Assembly: GCF_008710145.1 (NCBI RefSeq)
Contig: NZ_VYKL01000014.1
Location: 1-64,000, forward strand
DNA: 64,000 bases
From: Niallia endozanthoxylica
GTDB lineage: Bacteria; Bacillota; Bacilli; Bacillales; Cytobacillaceae
Reading direction: 5' to 3'
The stretch's first letter is position 1, and each line of letters opens with the position of its first letter. Both the position numbers and the translations under genes were made by a program. Under the pieces are notes generated by a model, which saw only the letters and a list, made by a program, of their open reading frames with translations, had not been told where the DNA came from and did not search any database. Positions 26,018 through 34,871 of the stretch are shown here, piece after piece.

Positions 26018-28093
26018 CTATTTATATTTTGGCATATAAATCACAGCTTTGAATAAATCTCCGTCCACTTGAATGAGAAATCTCCCCTTTTGAATTTCAA
26101 TTAAGCTTTTTGTTATTGATAAGCCTAAGCCGCTTCCTTCACTTAATCTAGATTCATCCCCTCTTGTAAAACGCTCCATGAGTTCATCTGCTGAAATGTT
26201 CAGCTCATAAGCTGAGATATTTTTAAAGGTCAATAAGATTTCATTTCCTTGATTTTCAATATCAATATAAACTCTTGAGCCTTTAAGGGCGTATTTGAAA
26301 ATATTGGATAAAACATTCTCAATAGATCTCCAGAGTAATCTTCCATCTGCTAACATAAAGACTTTTTCCTCTGGATGATTCAGCTTAAATGTTAATTCTG
26401 AAGCTTCAATTTTGTCACTGACCTCTCCCAACCCCTGATTAATTAGCGAGACGATATCAATTTTTTCAAGTTGAACCGGAATATTTCCGCTTGAGGCTTT
26501 TGCCGCTTCGAATAAATCATCTGTCATTACTTTCAATCGCTTCGACTTTTGCTCAAGTACCTCAATATATTCTGCCATCTTTACTGGATCATTCTCCTGT
26601 TTCAATAAATCCACATAAGTAATAATAGAAGTCAATGGTGTTCTAATATCATGAGAGACATTGGTGATAAGCTCCGTTTTTAGCCGCTCACTTTTCAGTT
26701 CATTATCAACGGCCTTATTCAAACCATCAGTGATGCGATTAATATTCGATGCTAGTCTGCTAAATTCGCCTTTGCCATCTACCTCAATACTGTGGTGAAT
26801 TTCTCCATCCTTTATTCTTTCTACTCCTTCTTGAATCGCTTGAAATGCCTTAATTTTCTTTAAAGCAAACCAAGCCGCAAAACCAATAGTAATTGGAAAA
26901 ATGAAAAAAGTTACAGCAACCAAAATAGGATAACCTACAACAATGAGTACGGTTTTCACCCCTACACTGCCGCTTTCATACACATTTCTGATAAATGCAA
27001 TAAACTTTGAAAGAACAACATAGATAAAGGAATGTTTCATGAAAGTTCTATTTTTCAAATGCCTTATCAGCGATAGAATCAACACAAATCCAGCTGTTGC
27101 AATAGGAACCGTTAATGGAATAACCATGATCTCCATACTTTGAAATGGAACCGCATCGAGCAAAACAACCCACAGCATGATTAGTCCTAAACACAGCAGA
27201 ATCTTAATATCATTATAAATTTTATCTAGCGCGTGTAAATGAACTTCTTCATCTTTAAAGAATTTTCTACCTGTCACAAGCATTAAATAAATAAATATTA
27301 GGATAAACCCAAGGGAAAATCCAATGAATATCAATAAACCTCTCTCAGCAGCTTCCTTGTTTGCTTCCCACTCTTTAATGCTTTCTTGTAAAAACTTTTC
27401 CGGAAAAGCAATAGAAATAACCTGGCTATCCTGATTCATTTCATTCAAATAAGTCAGATGGCTTAGCAGATACTCATTTTCTTCTAATTCTTTTGGAAAC
27501 AGCTCTCTTTTATAGTCTTCAAAGATCATATAAGACGGATACGACTTAAAGTTTTCTTTTTCACCCTTTGGACTGTTTGTATAGATATTTACCCCATCGC
27601 TTGCATAAAATAATGGATTTTTGTATTCTTCTACACGCTGCAGCAATAGATGAAATTGCTTTAGGTCCCCTTTGATTAATTGATCCCTAAGTGAAGTGAT
27701 TTTATCCGCATATTCTTCTTTAAATACTTCATAGTTTTTTGCTTCGCTTTGTTCTGGATTATAGCGAAGAGAGTGCGCTTGAAAATCATAATAAAGAGTT
27801 TCTTCTTCCATTCTTAGTTCCTCTTCACTGATTGTACCGCCATTGAGTATATGTTCTTCACTCTTATATTCTCTTATAAGCGTTGTCAGGTCACTAATAA
27901 GTGCTTCACTTTCCTGTACATAGGATTTGCTGTGAAAGTAGCTTTCTTCAAAAACCGTACTGAAATCACTATTTCGGATAATTTCAATATCAACAAACGC
28001 TTTAATGACTCCTGAAAAACAGAGAATAGCCAGAAGGAATATAAATATTTTCGTTACTATTGAGTGACTATAATTTTTCAACTTTGTACCCAA
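26018..28093 (-). CDS. Sensor histidine kinase
   Basis: A 691-residue membrane kinase. One N-terminal helix (residues about 14-33), a large extracytoplasmic region to about 250, then a block of at least five to six helices (about 255-410), HAMP-like linker, HisKA with H-box ELITNVSHDIRTPLTSI (near 480) and an HATPase with FKYALKG (N box), RFTRGDESRLSEGSGLGLSIT (F and G boxes). The unusual multi-helix sensor could detect a membrane or cell-wall stress. The TTG start at 28093 overlaps the regulator gene by 26 bases, so translation is coupled. Confidence 0.88.
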   Translation of the reverse strand: MGTKLKNYSHSIVTKIFIFLLAILCFSGVIKAFVDIEIIRNSDFSTVFEESYFHSKSYVQESEALISDLTTLIREYKSEEHILNGGTISEEELRMEEETLYYDFQAHSLRYNPEQSEAKNYEVFKEEYADKITSLRDQLIKGDLKQFHLLLQRVEEYKNPLFYASDGVNIYTNSPKGEKENFKSYPSYMIFEDYKRELFPKELEENEYLLSHLTYLNEMNQDSQVISIAFPEKFLQESIKEWEANKEAAERGLLIFIGFSLGFILIFIYLMLVTGRKFFKDEEVHLHALDKIYNDIKILLCLGLIMLWVVLLDAVPFQSMEIMVIPLTVPIATAGFVLILSLIRHLKNRTFMKHSFIYVVLSKFIAFIRNVYESGSVGVKTVLIVVGYPILVAVTFFIFPITIGFAAWFALKKIKAFQAIQEGVERIKDGEIHHSIEVDGKGEFSRLASNINRITDGLNKAVDNELKSERLKTELITNVSHDIRTPLTSIITYVDLLKQENDPVKMAEYIEVLEQKSKRLKVMTDDLFEAAKASSGNIPVQLEKIDIVSLINQGLGEVSDKIEASELTFKLNHPEEKVFMLADGRLLWRSIENVLSNIFKYALKGSRVYIDIENQGNEILLTFKNISAYELNISADELMERFTRGDESRLSEGSGLGLSITKSLIEIQKGRFLIQVDGDLFKAVIYMPKYK

Positions 28094-28754
28094 CTCCCCA
28101 CACCACTTTTAAATATCTTGGCTCTTTTGGATTGATTTCAATTTTTTCCCGAATCTTTCTAATATGAACGGCTACTGTATTCTCTGGACTAAATGCCGTC
28201 TCATTCCATACCTTTTCGTAAATTTCCTCAATAGAAAATACTCTTCCCGCATTTGCCGTCAAAAGCTTTAAAATCTTGTATTGTACCGGTGTAAGGTGGA
28301 CTTCCTCGCCATCAACCGCAATCGTTTTACTTTCATCATCAATCACAAGACCCCCGCTTTGATAGACGTTACTTTTGCTTTCAAGACCTCCTAATGTGGT
28401 ATATCTTCTTAGCTGCGACTTTACTCTTGCGATGAGCTCTAAAGGATTAAAAGGCTTGGTTATATAATCATCCGCTCCGATATTTAAGCCCAATATTTTG
28501 TCATAATCCTCTGATTTGGCTGAAAGCATAATTAAAGGAATTTTAATAGCCTCTCTAATCTTCATGGTAGCGGTGATTCCGTCCATCTTCGGCATCATAA
28601 TATCCATGATGATCAGATGAACCTCATTTTCTTCCATTAACTGTATCGCTTCTTCTCCGTTAAAAGCTTTCAATATTTGATAACCTTCATTTTCTAAATA
28701 GATTCCAATCGCATCAACAATGGCTTTATCATCATCACAAACCAATATGTTCAT
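28068..28754 (-). CDS. OmpR-type response regulator
   Basis: A 228-residue regulator with receiver domain (acidic pocket CDDD at 6-9, phospho-acceptor Asp 51 in IIMDIMMPKMDG, Lys in ITKPFNPLELIARVK) and C-terminal winged helix (HLTPVQYKILKLL to AVHIRKIREKIE). It is phosphorylated by the kinase gene that overlaps its end. AGGAGTGAG precedes the ATG. The paired direct repeats upstream suggest it activates its own operon. Confidence 0.92.
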   Translation of the reverse strand: MNILVCDDDKAIVDAIGIYLENEGYQILKAFNGEEAIQLMEENEVHLIIMDIMMPKMDGITATMKIREAIKIPLIMLSAKSEDYDKILGLNIGADDYITKPFNPLELIARVKSQLRRYTTLGGLESKSNVYQSGGLVIDDESKTIAVDGEEVHLTPVQYKILKLLTANAGRVFSIEEIYEKVWNETAFSPENTVAVHIRKIREKIEINPKEPRYLKVVWGVGYKVEKL

Positions 28755-28804
28755 GAAAACTCACTCCTATAAATAGATTCTTTCATTATTTATCACCTCA
28801 GTAT

Positions 28805-28862
28805 GATTATCTAGGAGAATCATATCAAGTAAATCTTAACAAACGCCTTATGTAAATCTTAA
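28805..28862 (-). promoter_or_regulatory. Response regulator direct repeats and promoter
   Basis: GTAAATCTTAA occurs at 28829-28839 and 28852-28862 (23-bp period, about two helical turns). On the minus strand the nearer copy adjoins a -35 TTGATA (28823-28828), followed after a 17-bp spacer by a weak -10 CATACT. This is the layout of an OmpR-family activated promoter. Confidence 0.6.
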
Positions 28863-28883
28863 GATTTTCTTACGATGAAAAAA

Positions 28884-28904
28884 AAGCTGGCAATCAGCCA
28901 GCTT
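28884..28904 (-). terminator. Terminator after the DUF3891 gene
   Basis: Stem AAGCTGGC/GCCAGCTT with a 5-base loop and a T run on the minus strand. Confidence 0.85.
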
Positions 28905-28963
28905 ACTTTATAAAGTGAAACTTCCATTTAACTATTCAGATGTTTGCTTTTTAAATCCAGCCA

Positions 28964-29731
28964 TTACTCTGGAACAATATCCACTGCCACGTCTTCATAA
29001 AGCTGTTTCTCATAGCTTTTAATTAGTCCATTCTTTACTATATCTTTTTTTGAAAGAACCTTCTGTTTCCATTGAATAGAGATCTTCCCTTCAAAAGGAA
29101 ATGGATTCACAGACACTGTATATCGATTTCGCCATTGCAGAGTCATGATCGAGGATTCTTCTTGCCCTGGCTGCTTCGGGAGTGTGATGCCTTTTTGAAA
29201 AAAGAAATGTTCCTTGTCCTTTAAAACACCGGGCTCATTTAAGCACAAATAGAGGGAAATATCGTCACCGAAGCGTAACATTCCATAATGAAAGGAGAAC
29301 AAATCCTTATCAACTTCTCCAAGCCTATGAATGATTCGCTGCTGCCGCTCTTTCTCTTGTTCGATAAAAGCAACAGCTGTTTGAGAAGAATCAGGCAGTA
29401 AAAATCTTGAATAATGTTTGCTGCAAAGAAGAGCCGCATAAGGGTCATGTTTTTCCACTTCATTAATGCCAAAAGTGTAAATAACCGTTTTTGGTGATAA
29501 TGGATAATTTGAGAATGTATACGGAGCTTGACCTCGATCATTCCAAAAGGGCTGTTTGTCAAAAGATTTCCAACCATAATCATGATATCGAATCGCATAT
29601 TGGACAGACTGCCAGAAATCTTCACCATGAAAAAGAGATTTCTTCCAATTCTCCATGATTTCACCTGAAACAAGACCATGATTGTCTTGTTCGATTAAAA
29701 TGAATGTGTCCTCTTGTTCTCTAACAATCAT
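28964..29731 (-). CDS. DUF3891 family protein
   Basis: A 255-residue soluble protein. MIVREQEDTFILIEQDNHGL and the histidine-rich segment AIRYHDYGWKSFDKQP (residues about 45-60) are marks of DUF3891, a family related in pattern to HD-like metal hydrolases, with further HY and H residues at KHYSRFLL and FSFHYGMLRFGDD. No function is established. AGGGGGACT precedes the ATG at 29731. Monocistronic. Confidence 0.8.
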   Translation of the reverse strand: MIVREQEDTFILIEQDNHGLVSGEIMENWKKSLFHGEDFWQSVQYAIRYHDYGWKSFDKQPFWNDRGQAPYTFSNYPLSPKTVIYTFGINEVEKHDPYAALLCSKHYSRFLLPDSSQTAVAFIEQEKERQQRIIHRLGEVDKDLFSFHYGMLRFGDDISLYLCLNEPGVLKDKEHFFFQKGITLPKQPGQEESSIMTLQWRNRYTVSVNPFPFEGKISIQWKQKVLSKKDIVKNGLIKSYEKQLYEDVAVDIVPE

Positions 29732-29986
29732 TATAGTCCCCCTATACTCCCGTTTAGCTTCTTTTTCAATTATCTTCTATTCATCATATGTTAATAACAC
29801 TCACATAACAACGTTTTTAGCAGGACAGCCACTACACAGCAGAACGTGAAAATGAGTGAATCATGGGCTCTTACAAGAGAAAAATCTTCTTTTCAACTAA
29901 GCGTGCGCATATATTGATAAGAACTAGTTTTTAAAATCAACTATTTCCTTTGATTTGACGTAAACTGTTAACTTTTTAGGTTTACA

Positions 29987-30355
29987 ATGATTCAATATTC
30001 AGCAAAGGATGTGTGGGACAATATGAATATAAAAACATTTGTTAGATTATATCAAGATTTTTTACAAGAGAGTGAACAGAAGGGCTGGAAAGTAGAAGTT
30101 CTTATCGAGGAATTTGGGAATTACCTCGCATCCATAAAGAATAATGAAGGCATTGAGGTTCAATTTTTTATTGAGCTAGACTTAGAGAATAGTGAAAAAC
30201 TAAACGATACAACGAAGCAAGGTAACCTGAATTATGGTGTGATTAGGCAAAAAGGGGAAGGGGACTTATTTGCCAAAGAAGTGTTGGAGGCGTTTCACCA
30301 GTATTGGGCAAAACACTCTTTAAAACAGAAAAACTTTATCATCTATAAACGATAA
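29987..30355 (+). CDS. Hypothetical small soluble protein
   Basis: 122 residues (or 110 if the second ATG at 30023 is used), mixed alpha/beta by appearance, with no membrane segment and no motif I recognise. Upstream signals are weak at both starts (TTTAGG and GGGA). It stands alone between the DUF3891 gene and a repeat element. Function unknown. Confidence 0.5.
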   Translation: MIQYSAKDVWDNMNIKTFVRLYQDFLQESEQKGWKVEVLIEEFGNYLASIKNNEGIEVQFFIELDLENSEKLNDTTKQGNLNYGVIRQKGEGDLFAKEVLEAFHQYWAKHSLKQKNFIIYKR

Positions 30356-30383
30356 GCGATGAATTCTAATCTTTTTATTATTT

Positions 30384-30497
30384 AGCTTTGTTTATTAACA
30401 GTGTTAATTTTTTGACTCATCTAAAGAAAGAAATGGATATTTCTCACAGATGAGTCAAAGATCTGACTGATTAATATGATTCGTTAACAGAGCCTAT
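30384..30497. repeat. Dispersed repeat, copy 2, with fold-back core
   Basis: Starts TTTGTTTATTAACAGTGTTA and contains TTTGACTCATCT and its exact complement AGATGAGTCAAA (30412-30423 and 30449-30460) enclosing 25 bases, then ATGATTCGTTAACAGAGCC. The outer blocks match 25884-25936, and AGGCTCTGTTAA, the reverse of the final block, occurs at 58385-58396. Confidence 0.55.
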
Positions 30498-30528
30498 TAT
30501 TTAATAGGGATGAAAATACGTTGACCTG

Positions 30529-31017
30529 TCATAAATGTAAATTATCATAGGGATTCCATCCTTTTATTTTATCGACCAAATACTGCACTCCATATAATAA
30601 ATAGGCTTTATAGTGCAAGTAGAAGAAAAATTGTAAATGACTTAACCGATTCAGTCGAATGACTTTCATCTTTTTGAATAGATCAATGATAAGAAAAGCA
30701 AAGAGTCCATCAGCAATCGCATTTAGTATAATAAACTTTTTAAAGTTTCCGTATGAATATTTCAACAGCCACATAGAAAGAGGCATATAGGGGCCCACAC
30801 TAAAAGGAAGTTCATCCCTAATAAATGATTTTCGGAAATCGTAAAACTTCCACCACTTCCTTCTATGCCCATATAAATGATTAATGATCTCAAAAATAAC
30901 AATAAAAATACCCGAAATGGAATAACGTTTGAGACTTTTTTTCCCAATAAATAACAAAGTTAACCATGGGATCAATATAATTGATAAATTAAAAACCGAG
31001 TGCCTCTTTGTTGCCAT
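30529..31017 (-). CDS. Membrane protein, unknown family
   Basis: 162 residues with several hydrophobic helices (one at about 9-25, others near 34-48 and 100-115) separated by basic loops such as YGHRRKWWKFYDF. GAGGTGA before the ATG at 31017 supports a true gene. I do not recognise the family and no motif indicates an enzyme. Confidence 0.6.
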   Translation of the reverse strand: MATKRHSVFNLSIILIPWLTLLFIGKKSLKRYSISGIFIVIFEIINHLYGHRRKWWKFYDFRKSFIRDELPFSVGPYMPLSMWLLKYSYGNFKKFIILNAIADGLFAFLIIDLFKKMKVIRLNRLSHLQFFFYLHYKAYLLYGVQYLVDKIKGWNPYDNLHL

Positions 31018-31105
31018 CGTCTTTCACCTCAACTTACGTTTTCAACTCTTTCTTAAAATATCCAATTTTTATAATAAAAAACCTCCCTTTTTTCCAAAAT
31101 AAATA

Positions 31106-31132
31106 GGTGATTACTATTCTTCAGTAATCACC
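31106..31132 (-). terminator. Hairpin after the small membrane gene 31204-31512
   Basis: Perfect stem GGTGATTACT/AGTAATCACC with a 7-base loop; on the minus strand the tail ATTTATTTT is moderately T-rich. Confidence 0.65.
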
Positions 31133-31203
31133 CGTTTGTTTATAGCAGAGAAAAATAGTAAGGAATACTTACTCTAAAAAGATATCCCTTTCAAGTTCCT
31201 GAT

Positions 31204-31512
31204 TTATCTTCTCTTTCCTAAATAATAGCCTGTAAGAAACACAGCAAAGGTATAACCGCTGACAACTAGTATCGGGCTTAATACTCCTTTATTACGATTC
31301 CAAAACTTAACATAAAAACTACCTAATTGATTTTCTATTACTAAATTATAATGAAAGACAATAACACCTGCCAAAAAGAGCATAAACGAAAACCTAAACA
31401 AAGTTAACCAGTCTATCTCACTCTGTTTCTTCCTTCTTTTCCTTTTTGTTTTTTTATTTTCAGAAGAATGGAGTTGGGCTTTATTTGCCGGAGAAATTTC
31501 TCTTTTTGGCAT
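31204..31512 (-). CDS. Small basic membrane protein
   Basis: 102 residues with a strongly basic N-terminus (KKTKRKRRKKQ) and two membrane helices (about 38-57 and 78-96), ending YYLGKRR. AAAGGAGTC precedes the ATG. Unknown family; the arrangement predicts a cytosolic N-terminus by the positive-inside rule. Confidence 0.6.
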   Translation of the reverse strand: MPKREISPANKAQLHSSENKKTKRKRRKKQSEIDWLTLFRFSFMLFLAGVIVFHYNLVIENQLGSFYVKFWNRNKGVLSPILVVSGYTFAVFLTGYYLGKRR

Positions 31513-31546
31513 AAATTGACTCCTTTCAAAGGATAATCAATAATTA

Positions 31547-32512
31547 TTAGCTTTCGAAAATGTTACCTAAACGATTTATTCCTTTTTCAGCGGTATCCAT
31601 CATTTCATCAAACAGCTCCCCAACAGTAGGAATTGTGTTAATTAAACCAATAACCTGTCCAGCCCAGCCAAAACCTTCTGCTTCGTTTCCATCATAGATA
31701 TAGCGGAGGTTCGCTTCACCGCTAACCATATCTTTCAGGTCTTCATAGGTAGCACCTTTTTGTTCAAGGTCAATAATATGCTGAGCAAATTCTGATTTCA
31801 ACACACGACCAGGTGCACCAATTGTTCTCTTAATAATCACTGTGTCTGTCTCATTTGCTTGAAGGATTGCCTCTTTATATTTCTCGTTTGCATGAACACA
31901 TTCTTGTGTAGCAATAAAGCGAGTTCCCATTTCAATACCTTCTGCCCCAAGTGCAAAAGCTGCCAATAACCCGCGTCCATCGCCAATGCCTCCGCTGGCT
32001 AATACAGGAATCGATACAGCATCAACAACACGGGGAATCAGAACCATTGTACCAATATCGTCGCGACCTATATGTCCTCCACCTTCTTGACCAACTGCCA
32101 TAACCGCATCCGCACCGAGCTGTTCAGCTTTTTGCGCTTGTCTAGCCCCTGATACAAGTACAAGAGTACGAATATTTTCTCCTTTAATCCGTTCAAACAC
32201 AGGCTGCGGATTCGCTCCAGTGATGGAAATGACCGGTACCTTTTCCTCAATTGCTACTTCTAATAACTCCTTATAATTCCCATCGTGTCGCGCAATGGCA
32301 AAATTGACGCCAAACGGTTTCTCAGTAAGTGACCGTACTTTACGAATTTCCTCCCGAAGTTTCTCAGGTGTACGCAGTGTTGCTGCTGTAATTTGTCCCA
32401 AGCCTCCTGCGTTCGACACTGCAGCAGCCAGTTCGGCATAAGCAAGGTGGGCAAGCCCTCCTTGTACGATTGGATACTTAATTCCAAAGATTTCAGTTAC
32501 TCGTGTCTTCAA
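31547..32512 (-). CDS. Nitronate monooxygenase / FabK-like flavoprotein
   Basis: A 321-residue FMN TIM-barrel enzyme of PF03060. FGIKYPIVQGGLAHLA opens the barrel; MAVGQEGGGHIGR contains the catalytic-site His of nitronate monooxygenases, and SGGIGDGRGLLAAFALGAEGIEMGTRF binds the FMN phosphate. These enzymes oxidise propionate 3-nitronate or, in FabK, reduce enoyl-ACP; the sequence resembles Bacillus YrpB-like nitronate monooxygenase. I prefer the TTG start at 32512, since GGAGTGG is eight bases before it and the GTG at 32524 overlaps the site. Confidence 0.85.
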   Translation of the reverse strand: MKTRVTEIFGIKYPIVQGGLAHLAYAELAAAVSNAGGLGQITAATLRTPEKLREEIRKVRSLTEKPFGVNFAIARHDGNYKELLEVAIEEKVPVISITGANPQPVFERIKGENIRTLVLVSGARQAQKAEQLGADAVMAVGQEGGGHIGRDDIGTMVLIPRVVDAVSIPVLASGGIGDGRGLLAAFALGAEGIEMGTRFIATQECVHANEKYKEAILQANETDTVIIKRTIGAPGRVLKSEFAQHIIDLEQKGATYEDLKDMVSGEANLRYIYDGNEAEGFGWAGQVIGLINTIPTVGELFDEMMDTAEKGINRLGNIFES

Positions 32513-32595
32513 TATGTATTCCACTCCTTTTTATAGGTTCATGTAGTTACCTATTCGACAAAAAGAAAAGGATTCCTGTCATTTATCTGCACAAA

Positions 32596-32628
32596 AAAAA
32601 ACAGACCCTGCAAAGAGAGTCTGTTTTT
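32596..32628 (-). terminator. Terminator after the cold shock gene
   Basis: Stem AAAAACAGAC/GTCTGTTTTT with a 13-base loop, symmetrical A and T runs. Confidence 0.8.
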
Positions 32629-32637
32629 AAGCTATTA

Positions 32638-32838
32638 TTAAGCTTTTTGAACGTTTGCAGCTTGTGGTCCGCGTTGTCCTTGTTCAACTTCAAAAGTTAC
32701 TGTTTGACCTTCGTCTAAAGATTTGAAACCTTCGCCTTGGATAGCTGAGAAATGTACGAATACGTCTTCTCCTGCTTCACGCTCGATGAATCCAAAACCT
32801 TTTTCTGCATTAAACCATTTTACTTTACCTGTTTCCAT
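32638..32838 (-). CDS. Cold shock protein, CspB/CspD type
   Basis: A 66-residue single-stranded nucleic acid chaperone. RNP1 KGFGFIE and RNP2 DVFVHFSAI are intact, and the C-terminus [12 protein letters not shown] is typical. It melts RNA structure in the cytosol and is usually very abundant. AGGAGG precedes the ATG, and a perfect palindrome lies directly before this site, which may affect translation. Confidence 0.95.
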   Translation of the reverse strand: METGKVKWFNAEKGFGFIEREAGEDVFVHFSAIQGEGFKSLDEGQTVTFEVEQGQRGPQAANVQKA

Positions 32839-32853
32839 TATTGTTGCCTCCTA

Positions 32854-32869
32854 GTGTGGATATCCACAC
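32854..32869 (-). promoter_or_regulatory. Palindrome GTGTGGATATCCACAC before csp ribosome site
   Basis: A perfect 16-bp palindrome ends one or two bases before AGGAGG of the cold shock gene. In RNA it could form a small hairpin next to the ribosome site; on DNA it could be an operator. Confidence 0.55.
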
Positions 32870-33048
32870 AATTTGTTACTATCCTTGCTCAAATACCTTA
32901 GACGAAAAACAAAATTCTCAATCTGATGTAGAACAAAAATAATTCTTCCTTAGAATAACAGATAGTTGGAGAAAAAGCAAATCAGGTTTTCTATTTTCTC
33001 AACTTTTTTACGCAATCTATCACAAGAATGGCTTTTATAGAGCAGAAT

Positions 33049-33091
33049 AAGGGATAGAAATCATCCAATATTTGGAGGAATTCTATCCCTT
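33049..33091 (-). terminator. Terminator after the LysM gene
   Basis: Stem AAGGGATAGAA/TTCTATCCCTT (33049-33059, 33081-33091) with a 21-base loop. Confidence 0.6.
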
Positions 33092-33096
33092 ATTTC

Positions 33097-33894
33097 TTAA
33101 AAATAAACGATTGTTCTGACTAAATCCTGAATACTTCCATCATTGGCACTTCTAGTATATACCCAAAGCTCACCAACGCTTGATGTAGGACTTCTATCCC
33201 ATGGCACTGTACTAATAAAAGAACCATATGCAGGAGCACCGATATCGGCCGTCGTGAAACGTTCGTTCGATACAATCACACCGTTAGCATCCCTTACTTG
33301 GTGCAGCACATTGGCTTCAAAAGCTCTCGCCTGCCCTTCAATCCTTTGGCCAGAGGCGACTCTAGTTCCCGGAAGCGGATTCCACACAACAATATTTCTT
33401 GAGGTTATTTGGGGAAGAATGAGCTGATACCCAGGCCAAATCACATCTGTTTGAAACCCTGGCCGACCTTGGTTCGCACTTATGATGCTTTGCAAAGGAG
33501 TCCCAAATTTCCGTGAGATATTAAACAATGAATCTCCCATCTGAATTTCATAGATAAATGCTGGTATCGTTACTAATTGACCAGGATAAATCATACTTGG
33601 ATTTTCTATACGATTAATACCAGAAACTAAATCTACATGGGAACTAAATTTCATAGCGATTGAGTTCATTGAATCGCCCGATTTCACTATATAAGATACC
33701 TTTCCTGCACTAGAAACGTCAGGTACTACTAACAGATTGCCCGGATAGATTAGACCAGGATCGGTAACCGGGGGATACAAATGATTAATTCTCATTATTT
33801 CTTGAACAGAACTGCGATACCTTTGCGCGATTGAATAGAGAGTATCTCCTGGCCGAACGGTATAAAGATAATTTTTCCTCGTGATGATCGGCAT
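33097..33894 (-). CDS. Triple LysM protein with Gmad2 immunoglobulin-like domain
   Basis: 265 residues from ATG 33894 (GGAGTGAT upstream). Three LysM repeats follow each other: YTVRPGDTLYSIAQRY (about 9-57), YIVKSGDSMNSIAMKF (about 66-112) and YEIQMGDSLFNISRKF (about 113-160). The last part (NIVVWNPLPGTRVASGQRIEGQA to the end) is the Gmad2 domain found in spore germination proteins. No signal peptide is seen, as in several Bacillus spore coat LysM proteins. A spore-coat or cortex role is inferred. The neighbour upstream is also unusual and may be its partner. Confidence 0.85.
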   Translation of the reverse strand: MPIITRKNYLYTVRPGDTLYSIAQRYRSSVQEIMRINHLYPPVTDPGLIYPGNLLVVPDVSSAGKVSYIVKSGDSMNSIAMKFSSHVDLVSGINRIENPSMIYPGQLVTIPAFIYEIQMGDSLFNISRKFGTPLQSIISANQGRPGFQTDVIWPGYQLILPQITSRNIVVWNPLPGTRVASGQRIEGQARAFEANVLHQVRDANGVIVSNERFTTADIGAPAYGSFISTVPWDRSPTSSVGELWVYTRSANDGSIQDLVRTIVYF

Positions 33895-33974
33895 CCTTAT
33901 CACTCCATTTTTTATTTCAATAACAAGATTTATCAGGACCATTGTGGATACCACAATTTGAACATGTATTAAAG

Positions 33975-34631
33975 TTAATACTTATAAACTCCCAGTTGGC
34001 TCCAATGACGATTACCGAAGTTAAATCGAACTGGATATCCGTACGCCTCTGTCAACTTATCTAATAACTCTTGGTTAAAATGAAAGGCAGCTCCAGGAGG
34101 GTGATAGATGGAACCTGGCTGCATATGTTCAACATGTATTACACCAAACGTCTTTTCATCTTCTTCTGCAGCTGACCAAACATTATAGCCCATTTCAGGT
34201 CTAATGATATAAGGCGTAATCATGTCATGAAGCTCTTGTTGGCCTACTTTATTCATTGGATTAGCAGGAGGATGCTCTGCCATTTGTGTTTTTAATGACG
34301 TCATACAGTCCTTTAATTTTTTTTGGCAGTCTGTCAGTTCGTTACGAATTTGATAATAGTCTGACGTTACAGATAAGGTTAATGTTTCCTCATCCCAATT
34401 CACTTGTGCTCCTACTTTCGAAAACTGGGCGATTGGTACATAAACATATGGAAACTGAGCTCCTTCAGGCTGATAATTTAATGCTTGGTACGGAAATACA
34501 TTGATATTCTGCTGATTAACATAGACCGGTTGATCTACTGTATAGGCTGTTACAGGTTTGTATTGCCGAAAATCATAACCAGCACTGCTTGTATACCAGT
34601 TCCCTTGTGGAACAAAGTGGAAATCATTCAT
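33975..34631 (-). CDS. Protein with a copper-amine-oxidase-N-like domain, probably spore-associated
   Basis: 218 residues from ATG 34631 (AAAGGAGTTCC upstream). A central segment FPYVYVPIAQFSKVGAQVNWDEETLTLSV resembles the copper amine oxidase N-terminal stalk-like domain common in Firmicute surface proteins. The N-terminus is rich in Tyr, Gln and Asn; a conserved-looking C-terminal part ends FNFGNRHWSQLGVYKY. It is 80 bases upstream of the LysM gene on the same strand, so an operon is likely. No signal peptide. Function is inferred only from company. Confidence 0.6.
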   Translation of the reverse strand: MNDFHFVPQGNWYTSSAGYDFRQYKPVTAYTVDQPVYVNQQNINVFPYQALNYQPEGAQFPYVYVPIAQFSKVGAQVNWDEETLTLSVTSDYYQIRNELTDCQKKLKDCMTSLKTQMAEHPPANPMNKVGQQELHDMITPYIIRPEMGYNVWSAAEEDEKTFGVIHVEHMQPGSIYHPPGAAFHFNQELLDKLTEAYGYPVRFNFGNRHWSQLGVYKY

Positions 34632-34871
34632 ATCAGGAACTCCTTTATAATCAGATATTAATTGGCCATATAATGTATTCACCCCACTTCTTTTGGTTAC
34701 TAATGAGAATGTTTGGGGCGGTATAGTGCCAGATATGATGAAATTCTGTTTCTACTATATAATTAGTTGTGCACCATACTTGCTAGAATACTAACCTCAC
34801 GTTAAAATTAAATTTTGCGAACAAGATTTTCATATTTATATGTTTTCGCAGTATGACTTAGGGGGATCAAC

